Source: Flavobacterium laiguense
Lineage (GTDB): Bacteria; Bacteroidota; Bacteroidia; Flavobacteriales; Flavobacteriaceae
DNA length: 64,000 nt
Direction: 5' to 3'
Assembly: GCF_003097655.1 (NCBI RefSeq)
Contig: NZ_QCZH01000003.1
Span: 62,001-126,000, forward strand
Of the stretch, positions 25,628 through 33,462 are shown in pieces. The translations under genes were made by a program, and so were the position numbers. The first letter of the stretch is position 1. Each line of letters begins with the position of its first letter. Below the pieces are notes generated by a model. It made no database searches, was not told the DNA's origin, and worked only from the letters and a program-made list of their open reading frames with translations.

Positions 25628-28294
25628 ATGTTAAAAAACGATACTACAACCAAAAATTCCAGCAAGAATTTCAAAGCTTTATGTCCAATCATAATTTTAT
25701 TTTTATTTTTTATTTTGCCATTAGTAGCCTGTCCCTTGTGGGGACAGGTGATGCGAAAAAAAGAATTAACCCCATCTGACTACCATTTATGGGGAGAGTT
25801 AAATTTAGATAAAATAGCGCCTGATCAGCAGTGGGCCAGTTATAGAATGAGCTATGACAATGGCATAGACACCCTTTTTGTCCGAAACACAATCTCTAAT
25901 AAAATATACAGCTACCCTTCCGGAGACAATTCAATCTTTACTAAAAACAACACATTTGTTTGCTTGACTAAACAAGACTTACATATACTAAATCTAAAAA
26001 CAGGAAAACAAGAAATCATAAAATTGGTTAGCCAATATGCGTATTCGCAATTCACAGATCATTTGATTATTAATTTTCATTCCGAAAGAGACAAAGATGA
26101 ATTACTAATTCGAACTCCTCTTGGAAAAATTGTAAAAGAAGTTCAAGATGTGACCTATTTTACGTTAAGCCCTAATGAACAAGAACTGGTGTACAGCACT
26201 TTTTCAAATAATAAATATGCGTTACTACTTATAGATCTTAAACAGGCAAATAGTGAAAAGTCGCTTTTGAAGGGTGGTGAAGATAAGTTTGATGGTTTTA
26301 CATGGCAAAAAGACGGAAAGTCTCTGGCTTTCTTAGGGCAATCTGAAAACCTTTCAGATAAGACACTTTTCTACTATACTCTAGCGAATGACAAATTGTA
26401 TAAACTAAATTCTTTAACTCATCCCAATTTTCCAAACAATGCTTATATAGCCTTAGATCAAAATTTTGAATTACTAATCTCAGATGATGTACAAAAAGTG
26501 TTTTTTGCTTTTAAAAACAAACCAAATCTTCCACAAAATAAAGAAGATTCAAATGTAGAAGTTTGGAATGCAAATGATAAATGGATTTATCCTCAAAAAC
26601 AAAAACAAGGGCAGTTTCGAGAGTATGCAAAATTGGCTTTATGGCTACCCTTGTCAAATCTGTCTAAACCGATTACAACAACTCAACTGCCTAATGTGAT
26701 GCTCTCTGGTAACCAAGAATATGCCATTTTATCTAATCCAAAAGAGTATGAGCCTCAATTTGAATATCAGGGGAACAGGGATTTTTATATTATGAATCTT
26801 AAAACTTTCGAAAAGAGCATTCTTTTAAAAAACCATTCTGGTAACCTAACAAATAGTATTGCTTCTCCAACAGGAAAATACATTGCTTACTTTAAAGAAA
26901 ACAATTGGTGGATATATAATAGTATTGATAGAACTCATAAAAATATCACTGCAAAAATCGGAGGCAAGTTCATGGGAAAAGTATATAAACTTGTGGCTGA
27001 GTCTCCATATGGGAATCCTGGATGGAATCTTGATGATAAAGAAATAATAGTTTATGATCAATATGATTTATGGGCTATTAAAGCTGATGGCAGTTCCTTT
27101 CGAAGGTTGACTCATGGACGGGAATCAAAAATCAGTTATCGTATCGCTGATCTCCCCAATAAAAACACTGCAAATTTGATTTATGATGGCCTCCAAAGTA
27201 ATACTGTCGATTTAGAAAAGGAACTATTTTTGAGAGCTGAAGCAGAAGATGGAAAAACGGGATACTTTAAATGGAAAAGTGATTCAGATGTAAAGCCTAT
27301 TGTCTTTGGAGACCGGTATACAGATGAATTCTCGTATAATTCAAAAAAGCGAAATTTTTTCTACAGAGAGCAAGAATTTGGTCTTCCTCCAAGACTTGTA
27401 TCTAAAGAAGATTCCTGTGAAGCGAAGCTCTTTTTTCAAAGCAATCCACAACATTATAATTACAATTGGGGAACATCGGAATTAATCGAATTTCAAAATT
27501 CGAAAAGACAAGATTTAAAAGGCGTTCTGTTTTATCCAGCCAATTATGATCCTAAAAAAAAATATCCTATGATTGTCCATGTTTACGAATTACAATCCAA
27601 AGAACTGCATAGATATATTAACCCCACATATTACAATGAAATTGGTTTTAGCTCAACAATTTTTACTAGTAAGGGATATTTTGTTTTCTTACCCGATATC
27701 ATTCATGAGAACGGCAATCCTGGCATTTCAGCAACTGATTGTGTAGTGGCAGGAACAAGAAGAATTATTGACCTCGGACTTGTAAACTCAAATAAAATTG
27801 GTCTTATAGGTCATTCCTTTGGGGGATATGAAACTGCTTTTATTATTACTCAAACTGAATTGTTTGCAACGGCAGTTGCCGGTGCTTCTGTTACCGATTT
27901 AAATAGCTTTTATTTCACTGTTGGATGGAATACCGGAAGACCCGATATGTGGCGCTTTCAAAGTGAACAATGGAAAATGGTAAATACTCCTTTTGAAGAT
28001 CCTCTAGGGTATCAACGTAATTCCCCAATCACTTCTGCTGATAATGTCACAACACCGCTACTTTTGTGGACAGGAAAAGAAGATCAACAAGTCGATTGGC
28101 ATCAAAGTATAGAATACTATCTAGCTCTTCGCCGATTAGGTAAAAAAAATACAATGTTACTGTATCCCAAAGAAGGACACAGTATCCTTAATCCAACCAA
28201 TCAAAAAGATCTTATGGATCGTGTCCAACAATGGTTTGGATTCTACCTCAAAGACGAATTACCAACTGCATGGATTAGTAAACAGCTGAATTAA
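25628..28294 (+). CDS. S9-family (prolyl-oligopeptidase-like) serine peptidase
   Basis: The 888-residue protein has an N-terminal membrane or signal segment (about 20-37, PIIILFLFFILPLVACPLWG), a long beta-propeller-like region (about 50-620), and a C-terminal alpha/beta-hydrolase domain. The nucleophile is Ser730 in GHSFGGYE, the acid Asp819 in TGKEDQQVD, and the base His851 in KEGHSI, so the catalytic triad is complete. S9 enzymes cleave short peptides, limited by the propeller. A Cys in the signal region (VACPLWG) could be a lipobox. It is third in the SusC-SusD operon, presumably trimming peptides that pass through SusCD or maturing an exported peptide. Confidence 0.9.
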   Translation: MLKNDTTTKNSSKNFKALCPIIILFLFFILPLVACPLWGQVMRKKELTPSDYHLWGELNLDKIAPDQQWASYRMSYDNGIDTLFVRNTISNKIYSYPSGDNSIFTKNNTFVCLTKQDLHILNLKTGKQEIIKLVSQYAYSQFTDHLIINFHSERDKDELLIRTPLGKIVKEVQDVTYFTLSPNEQELVYSTFSNNKYALLLIDLKQANSEKSLLKGGEDKFDGFTWQKDGKSLAFLGQSENLSDKTLFYYTLANDKLYKLNSLTHPNFPNNAYIALDQNFELLISDDVQKVFFAFKNKPNLPQNKEDSNVEVWNANDKWIYPQKQKQGQFREYAKLALWLPLSNLSKPITTTQLPNVMLSGNQEYAILSNPKEYEPQFEYQGNRDFYIMNLKTFEKSILLKNHSGNLTNSIASPTGKYIAYFKENNWWIYNSIDRTHKNITAKIGGKFMGKVYKLVAESPYGNPGWNLDDKEIIVYDQYDLWAIKADGSSFRRLTHGRESKISYRIADLPNKNTANLIYDGLQSNTVDLEKELFLRAEAEDGKTGYFKWKSDSDVKPIVFGDRYTDEFSYNSKKRNFFYREQEFGLPPRLVSKEDSCEAKLFFQSNPQHYNYNWGTSELIEFQNSKRQDLKGVLFYPANYDPKKKYPMIVHVYELQSKELHRYINPTYYNEIGFSSTIFTSKGYFVFLPDIIHENGNPGISATDCVVAGTRRIIDLGLVNSNKIGLIGHSFGGYETAFIITQTELFATAVAGASVTDLNSFYFTVGWNTGRPDMWRFQSEQWKMVNTPFEDPLGYQRNSPITSADNVTTPLLLWTGKEDQQVDWHQSIEYYLALRRLGKKNTMLLYPKEGHSILNPTNQKDLMDRVQQWFGFYLKDELPTAWISKQLN

Positions 28295-28314
28295 ATAGTG
28301 TAATAATAGCAATA

Positions 28315-28355
28315 AGCAATGCAGTTCCAAATTTGAAACTGCATTGCTCTTTTTG
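28315..28355 (+). terminator. Terminator of the SusC-SusD-S9 operon
   Basis: A perfect 12-base stem AGCAATGCAGTT (28315-28326) / AACTGCATTGCT (28337-28348) is followed by CTTTTT. It lies 20 bases past the stop at 28294. Confidence 0.85.
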
Positions 28356-28376
28356 GTAAATCCTTAAATTACAAAT

Positions 28377-28646
28377 TTAAGGACGATACACAATTTCATT
28401 GCAATTGCCTTGAGCATTTTTAGCAAAGGCCTGCGGCCCTGTTGCTCCATTAAGACGACATACCTGGTTAGGGATATCGCTGCAATTTACTTGAACATTA
28501 CAAGCACCTTGCCCATTAAGAGTATATCCTAATTTAGGTGCATTGCTCTTTGAATCACTTTGCATGGAAGTGGTCAAAAAGGCTCCCGAAATTCCCATCA
28601 CGACAACTGCGAAGGGCATCATCTTTTTTAAAAATAACGTTTTCAT
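28377..28646 (-). CDS. DUF6520-like small exported peptide with four cysteines
   Basis: The 89-residue product has a basic start and hydrophobic segment (about 9-25, MMPFAVVVMGISGAFLTT) and a polar mature part of about 60 residues. Its four cysteines (49, 55, 63, 82) could form two disulfides outside the cytoplasm. The layout matches small proteins annotated DUF6520 in flavobacteria, which recur beside MauE/DoxX proteins and have no known function. Its strand is opposite to the SusCD-S9 operon, and it lies 90 bases downstream of the MauE gene. It could be a precursor peptide handled by the neighbouring peptidase and redox protein; this is inference. Confidence 0.65.
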   Translation of the reverse strand: MKTLFLKKMMPFAVVVMGISGAFLTTSMQSDSKSNAPKLGYTLNGQGACNVQVNCSDIPNQVCRLNGATGPQAFAKNAQGNCNEIVYRP

Positions 28647-28736
28647 AATAATAAGTATTAAATTAAACTTTGACCTACTTTTTTCTACAGGTGTTCGATC
28701 TTTTTCCTGATACTAGCGCTAGTATATCTTTACTTG

Positions 28737-30269
28737 TCAGAACGCTGTCGATTCCAACATGTTTATTTCTTTTTTAAGAATGGATTTCAGTTCATAAACC
28801 ACCAATTGATTACCTATCAATGCATACAAATGTGTAGTGGTGACAAAAAAAGATTGAAGCTTTTTATCCTCAATTCCATAGATCGGAAAACTCAATAGAT
28901 AGGTTTTCTTTTGTAAATCATACACATCAATTATAGAAGCTTGATCCCATAATTTATCATCCTCGTATCGCCCTTTTATTTTGGAATGAACAAAAAGAAG
29001 ACCCCCAGAAATGGTTGCATGTGCATTTACTGTTTGTGGCGGAGCAGTCATTTTTCGCTCAGTCCCGTTTTTAAGATAGGAAACCTTGATTTTTGCTTTT
29101 GTAATAGTATCTATTGTATGTCCTCTTCGAACAAGACCTGAGTATTTATCCGCTACTATAAACTCATTGCGATAATAGTATAGATATACCATTTTTTGTA
29201 ATTTATCTCCATACAACAACATCCCATCTGTATCAAAAACACCATCAAGCTGCTGTTGTAAAAGATCAGTATTATACTTAATTTTTGAAACACTATCTGA
29301 GGTAAAAACACCTATTACGTGTGCTAAATTTTTACCGTTGTTAGACCTGAATAATATTCTAGTGCTATCAACAGGTTCCGCCAAAGTAAAATAAGGACTT
29401 CCTTTCAATTCTTTCGTAATTTTCCAATCGGTTGTCTTTCCCATAAAAATGGCAGGGACTCTACCATCCATTAAATAGACATAAGGTTTTCTTACTACTA
29501 TCTTAACCATTTTAAAGGGAATGTTTTTTGAATCAAATGATATTTTTAAAACTTGTCGATGTCGTAAATTCGTATCTACTGATAACACATGCAACGGATC
29601 GGTATAATTGCCTAGATACATTCTATTATCAACATACCCTGCGAAATAATAGGAATTGAATTTTAAATCAGTTGTATGAGTGAGCATTATAGGGTGCTGA
29701 GGATAACGCCTGATAAATGGATTTTCATGATGAATAATCTCTTCGGACGACAGAAATAAAATCGCCATTATAGCACCACCAGATAGAATTGAGATAGCAC
29801 TACTTTTGAAGAATGTCAACCGCTTTTTCGCTATGCTATTATTGTTATTGGATTTGCCCTCCAATGCTAATGCCAAAACAGCCAATACTATAAATACGAT
29901 ATTAAAAATCAAATGGGCATTCCAACCCATTTTTTCCAATATTCCACCACAGGAACAAGGAACAAAAGAGCTGTAATTCAAAATGATAAAAATGTAACTG
30001 GTAAACATTGACATTAAGAACAAAGCTGCTATAAGACCAAAATTGCGCCATTTGCGAATAATAAGTAACAATACTATACTTAATTCAATTATGGGAACTG
30101 CCCAAGAAACCCATTCAGCAAAAGCGCTCAACAAAGGCGATTGTCCAAGCTGTACCTGAAAATTTTCAAAATCAAGAAATTTACTTACCGCTGCGTAGAC
30201 AAATAACAGGACATACAACAGGCAAATTGTGTCCAGAATTATACTCTTAATAATTACATTCGATTTCAT
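28737..30269 (-). CDS. MauE/DoxX-family redox membrane protein with C-terminal extracytoplasmic domain
   Basis: The 510-residue protein has an N-terminal MauE/DoxX-like membrane domain (about residues 10-145, four segments) with a redox-type motif CSCGG at 105-109. A fifth membrane segment follows at about 158-170, then a beta-rich domain of about 330 residues resembling a propeller, presumably periplasmic. MauE-like proteins are linked to disulfide formation in partner proteins. The nearest Cys-rich partner is the four-cysteine peptide downstream, so a role in its oxidative folding is plausible. DUF6520-like and MauE genes recur together in flavobacteria. Confidence 0.75.
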   Translation of the reverse strand: MKSNVIIKSIILDTICLLYVLLFVYAAVSKFLDFENFQVQLGQSPLLSAFAEWVSWAVPIIELSIVLLLIIRKWRNFGLIAALFLMSMFTSYIFIILNYSSFVPCSCGGILEKMGWNAHLIFNIVFIVLAVLALALEGKSNNNNSIAKKRLTFFKSSAISILSGGAIMAILFLSSEEIIHHENPFIRRYPQHPIMLTHTTDLKFNSYYFAGYVDNRMYLGNYTDPLHVLSVDTNLRHRQVLKISFDSKNIPFKMVKIVVRKPYVYLMDGRVPAIFMGKTTDWKITKELKGSPYFTLAEPVDSTRILFRSNNGKNLAHVIGVFTSDSVSKIKYNTDLLQQQLDGVFDTDGMLLYGDKLQKMVYLYYYRNEFIVADKYSGLVRRGHTIDTITKAKIKVSYLKNGTERKMTAPPQTVNAHATISGGLLFVHSKIKGRYEDDKLWDQASIIDVYDLQKKTYLLSFPIYGIEDKKLQSFFVTTTHLYALIGNQLVVYELKSILKKEINMLESTAF

Positions 30270-30576
30270 ATTATCGTAGGTTTAGTTTAAATTGATGCAA
30301 TTATGAAATGCCCAATAGCATATAATTGGTATTAAAAATTTTATACACTGTTATTCATTTTTATTACTGCATTTGGGGCAATAAATTTTAGTCTCGTATT
30401 CAAATTCCATTAAATAAAAAAAAATTATTAATGATTTAATTATTTGGAATTGAAACTGGAACGAAATTACAACGTCTTGTTTTATAACGTGTTACCGAAA
30501 TACGACATAAATTTATCGAAATCCGCTGTTTTAGTTAAAGTTTTTAAAAAAGCATCGCTGAAATAAAATTGACTAA
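30270..30576. other. Non-coding stretch upstream of the MauE gene
   Basis: About 300 AT-rich bases with no convincing reading frame. It should hold the promoter of the MauE/DUF6520-like pair, but I could not find a TAnnTTTG box on the minus strand. Confidence 0.4.
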
Positions 30577-30616
30577 TAAAAAAGTGCCAAATAAACAATA
30601 TTTGTTTATTTGGCAC
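30577..30616 (-). terminator. Terminator behind the conserved ICE gene
   Basis: A perfect 15-base inverted repeat GTGCCAAATAAACAA (30584-30598) / TTGTTTATTTGGCAC (30602-30616) has a three-base loop. On the minus strand it is followed by a T-run (plus-strand A-run 30577-30583). It lies 30 bases past the stop of the gene ending at 30647. Confidence 0.85.
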
Positions 30617-30646
30617 CCAGCTATTTTCTCCTTTTATAATTTGTTA

Positions 30647-30946
30647 TTACTTCCCCGTTTCGCTCAATGTCTTCAGTTTCTCACTGAGTTCTATAAGTCC
30701 GGCTTTTTGTAAACATTCATCTCCAAACAGTTTTAATTCCTGGAGATTTTCTTCCGGAACACTTGTCATGAGAATCGATGGCTTATCATCGTCTTTAGCT
30801 GCTAATCCACGTTCAATTACGTGGTTCAATAACAGCACATTTTTTCGTGAAATTTTCAAATCAATCTTCACTACGTCATTCATTCCAGGGATACTAAGTA
30901 CAGTATCAAAAACCTTGGCCACATCATTTGTTGTCATAATCTTCAC
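30647..30946 (-). CDS. Conserved ICE-associated protein of unknown function
   Basis: The 99-residue product is soluble and helical, with the run VKIDLKISRKNVLLLNHVIE and a C-terminal ELSEKLKTLSE. I recognise it as a protein often seen on flavobacterial conjugative elements near the mobilisation genes, but no activity is known to me. It has its own terminator and a possible operator (TAGGTA half-sites) upstream, so it is likely expressed alone. A start at 30940 is also possible. Confidence 0.6.
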   Translation of the reverse strand: MKIMTTNDVAKVFDTVLSIPGMNDVVKIDLKISRKNVLLLNHVIERGLAAKDDDKPSILMTSVPEENLQELKLFGDECLQKAGLIELSEKLKTLSETGK

Positions 30947-31000
30947 GTTTTTAATTAATAATTTATTCTATAAAGGTATAAAGCCGTTTATGAATTTTGA

Positions 31001-31026
31001 TAGGTAAAATTTACCTATGATAGGTA
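31001..31026. promoter_or_regulatory. TAGGTA half-sites upstream of the ICE gene
   Basis: An inverted repeat TAGGTAAA / TTTACCTA around a single central A (31001-31017) is followed by a further TAGGTA at 31021-31026. It lies 55-80 bases upstream of the start at 30946 on the minus strand, a place where an operator would be expected. Confidence 0.4.
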
Positions 31027-31623
31027 GAATCCATCCCGCTTGCTTAACTTCGTATCTGATATAAATGATGAACGTTAGGATTTTAGATAGACAGGGTTAG
31101 AATAATGTGCTTCGAATTTGATATAAAATGTATCTAGTAATATTGGTTTTAAAAACGATTTTCAAGAGTATAAAATTTGATAATCATATTTCAAAAGAAG
31201 CGGTTTATCAAAGATCATTTAGAGTAAATTAAGAAACTCTGAAAAGGTGATTTCATTTAAGTATTTTAATGACAACCATCACCTTTTAAAACGAACAACA
31301 AAAACCTTCCTAAAAAGTCAGGACTTTGTTGTTTTAAAATTGATTTATTGTTTGGAAAGAGCACTTCCTTTGGTGGAAATTGTGTGGGTTAATTGGTTTT
31401 ATTACTGTCCAATTACAATGGTGCTAAATTGTACACAGTGTGCACTTTCCTTGATTATTGAAACAGAGATAGAATATATTTTCAAAATCATTAAGACTCT
31501 AACTGACTAAAATAGTATTTACATCTAATCTTCAAAATAACACTATTAGAAGATTATATAAATGAAAAATTGATTTTTGGAACATTTCAGAAATACTGAA
31601 AAGTCTAATAGGCGTTTAAAGTA
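31027..31623. other. Non-coding stretch before the oriT-like region
   Basis: An AT-rich region of about 600 bases. An open frame at 31247-31510 (87 residues) lacks any recognisable protein feature and I do not call it. A weak AAAGGTGAT / ATCACCTTT pairing occurs around 31238-31280. Nothing else is clear. Confidence 0.35.
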
Positions 31624-31719
31624 GCAGGAAGATTGCAACGTTCCTGCAATCGGCCAGATGTCCGGTTGTATCACAACCGATTCTGGCTGCCTGGTCACTC
31701 GGGACTCGTGGGCAGTGAC
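31624..31719. other. Probable origin of transfer (oriT)
   Basis: This GC-richer, non-coding block just upstream of the mobilisation genes has several inverted repeats: GCAGGAA (31624-31630) / TTCCTGC (31641-31647), GCCAGA (31653-31658) / TCTGGC (31682-31687) enclosing CGGTTGT / ACAACCG with a three-base loop (31663-31679), and CTGCC (31687-31691) / GGCAG (31711-31715) overlapping GTCAC (31694-31698) / GTGAC (31715-31719). Position next to a relaxase gene and dense inverted repeats are the usual signs of oriT. The nick site is not identified. Confidence 0.6.
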
Positions 31720-31760
31720 ACTGAAAAATGAAAAAGAGTTGAAAAACATGAAAATGACAG

Positions 31761-32156
31761 ATGATGGAAGAGCAAAACAACAACCGCACAAAATGGCTTC
31801 ATTTACGTTTGAAGCCTGACGAATATCAAAAAATATTCAAAAAATTTAGTAAGTCAACCTGCCGGAAATTAAGCGAATATGCCCGAAAAAATCTTTTGGA
31901 AAAACCGGTAACAACTAATTACCGCAACCAATCCCTTGACGAATTTATGTCGGAGATTATACGGTTGCGAGGTGAATTGAATGCCATAGGAAACAACTTC
32001 AATCAAGCTGTCAAAAAGCTGCATACCCTTCAGCAAATTCCTGAATTTAAAAACTGGATTATCAGCTATGAACTGGAGAAAAAAATCCTCTTTAATAAGG
32101 TTGAAGAGATCAAAAAATATATCCAAAAAATGGCTGAAAAATGGTTGCAATCATAA
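31761..32156 (+). CDS. MobC-like relaxosome accessory protein
   Basis: The 131-residue product starts with a ribbon-helix-helix-like segment (NNRTKWLHLRLKPDEYQKIF) and continues with a long helix and the conserved run RLRGELNAIGNNFNQAVKKL, typical of bacterial mobilisation (MobC) proteins. These bind oriT and help the relaxase open the strands. The likely oriT lies just upstream, and the gene overlaps the relaxase gene by 16 bases, so the two are co-translated. Confidence 0.85.
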   Translation: MMEEQNNNRTKWLHLRLKPDEYQKIFKKFSKSTCRKLSEYARKNLLEKPVTTNYRNQSLDEFMSEIIRLRGELNAIGNNFNQAVKKLHTLQQIPEFKNWIISYELEKKILFNKVEEIKKYIQKMAEKWLQS

Positions 32157-33451
32157 AGACAGGACATTCGATACACAATATTTTTAACTATAATGAGAAC
32201 AAGGTAAAACAGGGTGTGGCAGAGTGTATCGGTGAAGGAAATTATCCAATTGATGTAGATAAGATGAACGGTACCATGAAACTGAACAGGTTTCTGAAAC
32301 AGTTGGAATTGAATGATAATGTAAAACGAAATAGCGTACATATCTCATTGAACTTTGATCCGTCAGAAAATCATTCGAAAGAGAAACTGATGGACATAGC
32401 CGATATTTATATGAGAAAAATAGGCTTTGGAGAACAACCTTATTTGGTATATCAGCATCATGACTCAGGACATCCACACATTCATTTAGTTACCATAAAA
32501 GTAAGAGCGGACGGAAGCCGAATCGACATGCAGAATATCGGTCGTAACCAATCTGAAGTGGCACGAAAGGAAATCGAAAAATCCTTCGGGCTCGTAGTGG
32601 CAGAAGGACGAAAAAATAAACTGAATACTGAACTTCTACCCATTGCTACGGGAAAGGTTCAATACGGAAAAATTCAGTCTAAAAAAGCAATTGCAAATGT
32701 GCTTAACGGAGTGCTCTCTTCTTATAAATACGCAAGCCTTGCAGAACTAAACGCAGTATTGCAACAGTACAATGTTCTTGCTGACCGTGGCAGTGAAAAT
32801 TCAAGGATATTTAAAGCAAAAGGATTGGTGTACCGAATATTGGATGAAGGTGGTAAGCCTATTGGAGTTCCAATCAAAGCCAGCGATTTTTACAACAAAC
32901 CTACCTTGAAATTTTTAAAGGAAAAGTTTACTTCAAATAAGACCAGTCAGGACTCGCACAAGAACAGGGTCAAAAATGCTGTTGATCTTGCATTTTTAGG
33001 AAAGAAAATATCGCTTGCAGAATTGGTGAAAACACTAAAAAAGGAAGGGATTAACACTATTTTTCGAAAAAGTGAAGAAGGGATGCTCTATGGAATTACC
33101 TATGTTGACCATACTACAAAATGTGTTTTTAACGGTAGCACGTTGGGTAAACAATACAGTGCCAAAGCAATACAGAAGCGTTGCGGATTAATCACAGTGC
33201 CAGAACAAAAAATGACGGGTTCAACTATTGAGAAATCAATAGACTCTATATCTAAAACCCCAAATCAAATAAGCGATAAAGCTTCGTTTGGTGAAGAGTC
33301 ACAAAAGAACAAACCTTTTGAATCAGATACTTCGATTGGAAAAGTATTGGAAATACTTACCCAATCCGAACAGGCTGTGAATTACATTCCGAACCAGCTT
33401 AAGAAAAAACGGAAAAAGAAAAAAAGAAAAGGACAATCTGATAATCAATAA
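32141..33451 (+). CDS. Relaxase/mobilisation nuclease
   Basis: The 436-residue protein has the relaxase fold in its N-terminal 170 residues, with the three-His metal motif in HHDSGHPHIHLV (near residues 107-118) and an upstream conserved region FNYNENKVKQGVAECIG with a possible catalytic Tyr. The C-terminal tail is very basic (Lys/Arg-rich). Relaxases nick oriT, stay covalently bound to the 5' end and pilot the strand through the transfer channel. This is the layout of Bacteroidota MobB-type relaxases. It is followed 11 bases later by the coupling protein gene. Confidence 0.9.
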   Translation: MVAIIKTGHSIHNIFNYNENKVKQGVAECIGEGNYPIDVDKMNGTMKLNRFLKQLELNDNVKRNSVHISLNFDPSENHSKEKLMDIADIYMRKIGFGEQPYLVYQHHDSGHPHIHLVTIKVRADGSRIDMQNIGRNQSEVARKEIEKSFGLVVAEGRKNKLNTELLPIATGKVQYGKIQSKKAIANVLNGVLSSYKYASLAELNAVLQQYNVLADRGSENSRIFKAKGLVYRILDEGGKPIGVPIKASDFYNKPTLKFLKEKFTSNKTSQDSHKNRVKNAVDLAFLGKKISLAELVKTLKKEGINTIFRKSEEGMLYGITYVDHTTKCVFNGSTLGKQYSAKAIQKRCGLITVPEQKMTGSTIEKSIDSISKTPNQISDKASFGEESQKNKPFESDTSIGKVLEILTQSEQAVNYIPNQLKKKRKKKKRKGQSDNQ

Positions 33452-33462
33452 AAACTAAAATT

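Noticed and set aside
31247..31510. 87-residue frame before the mobilisation genes
   Set aside because: No domain, signal or neighbour link; the region is otherwise non-coding and AT-rich.
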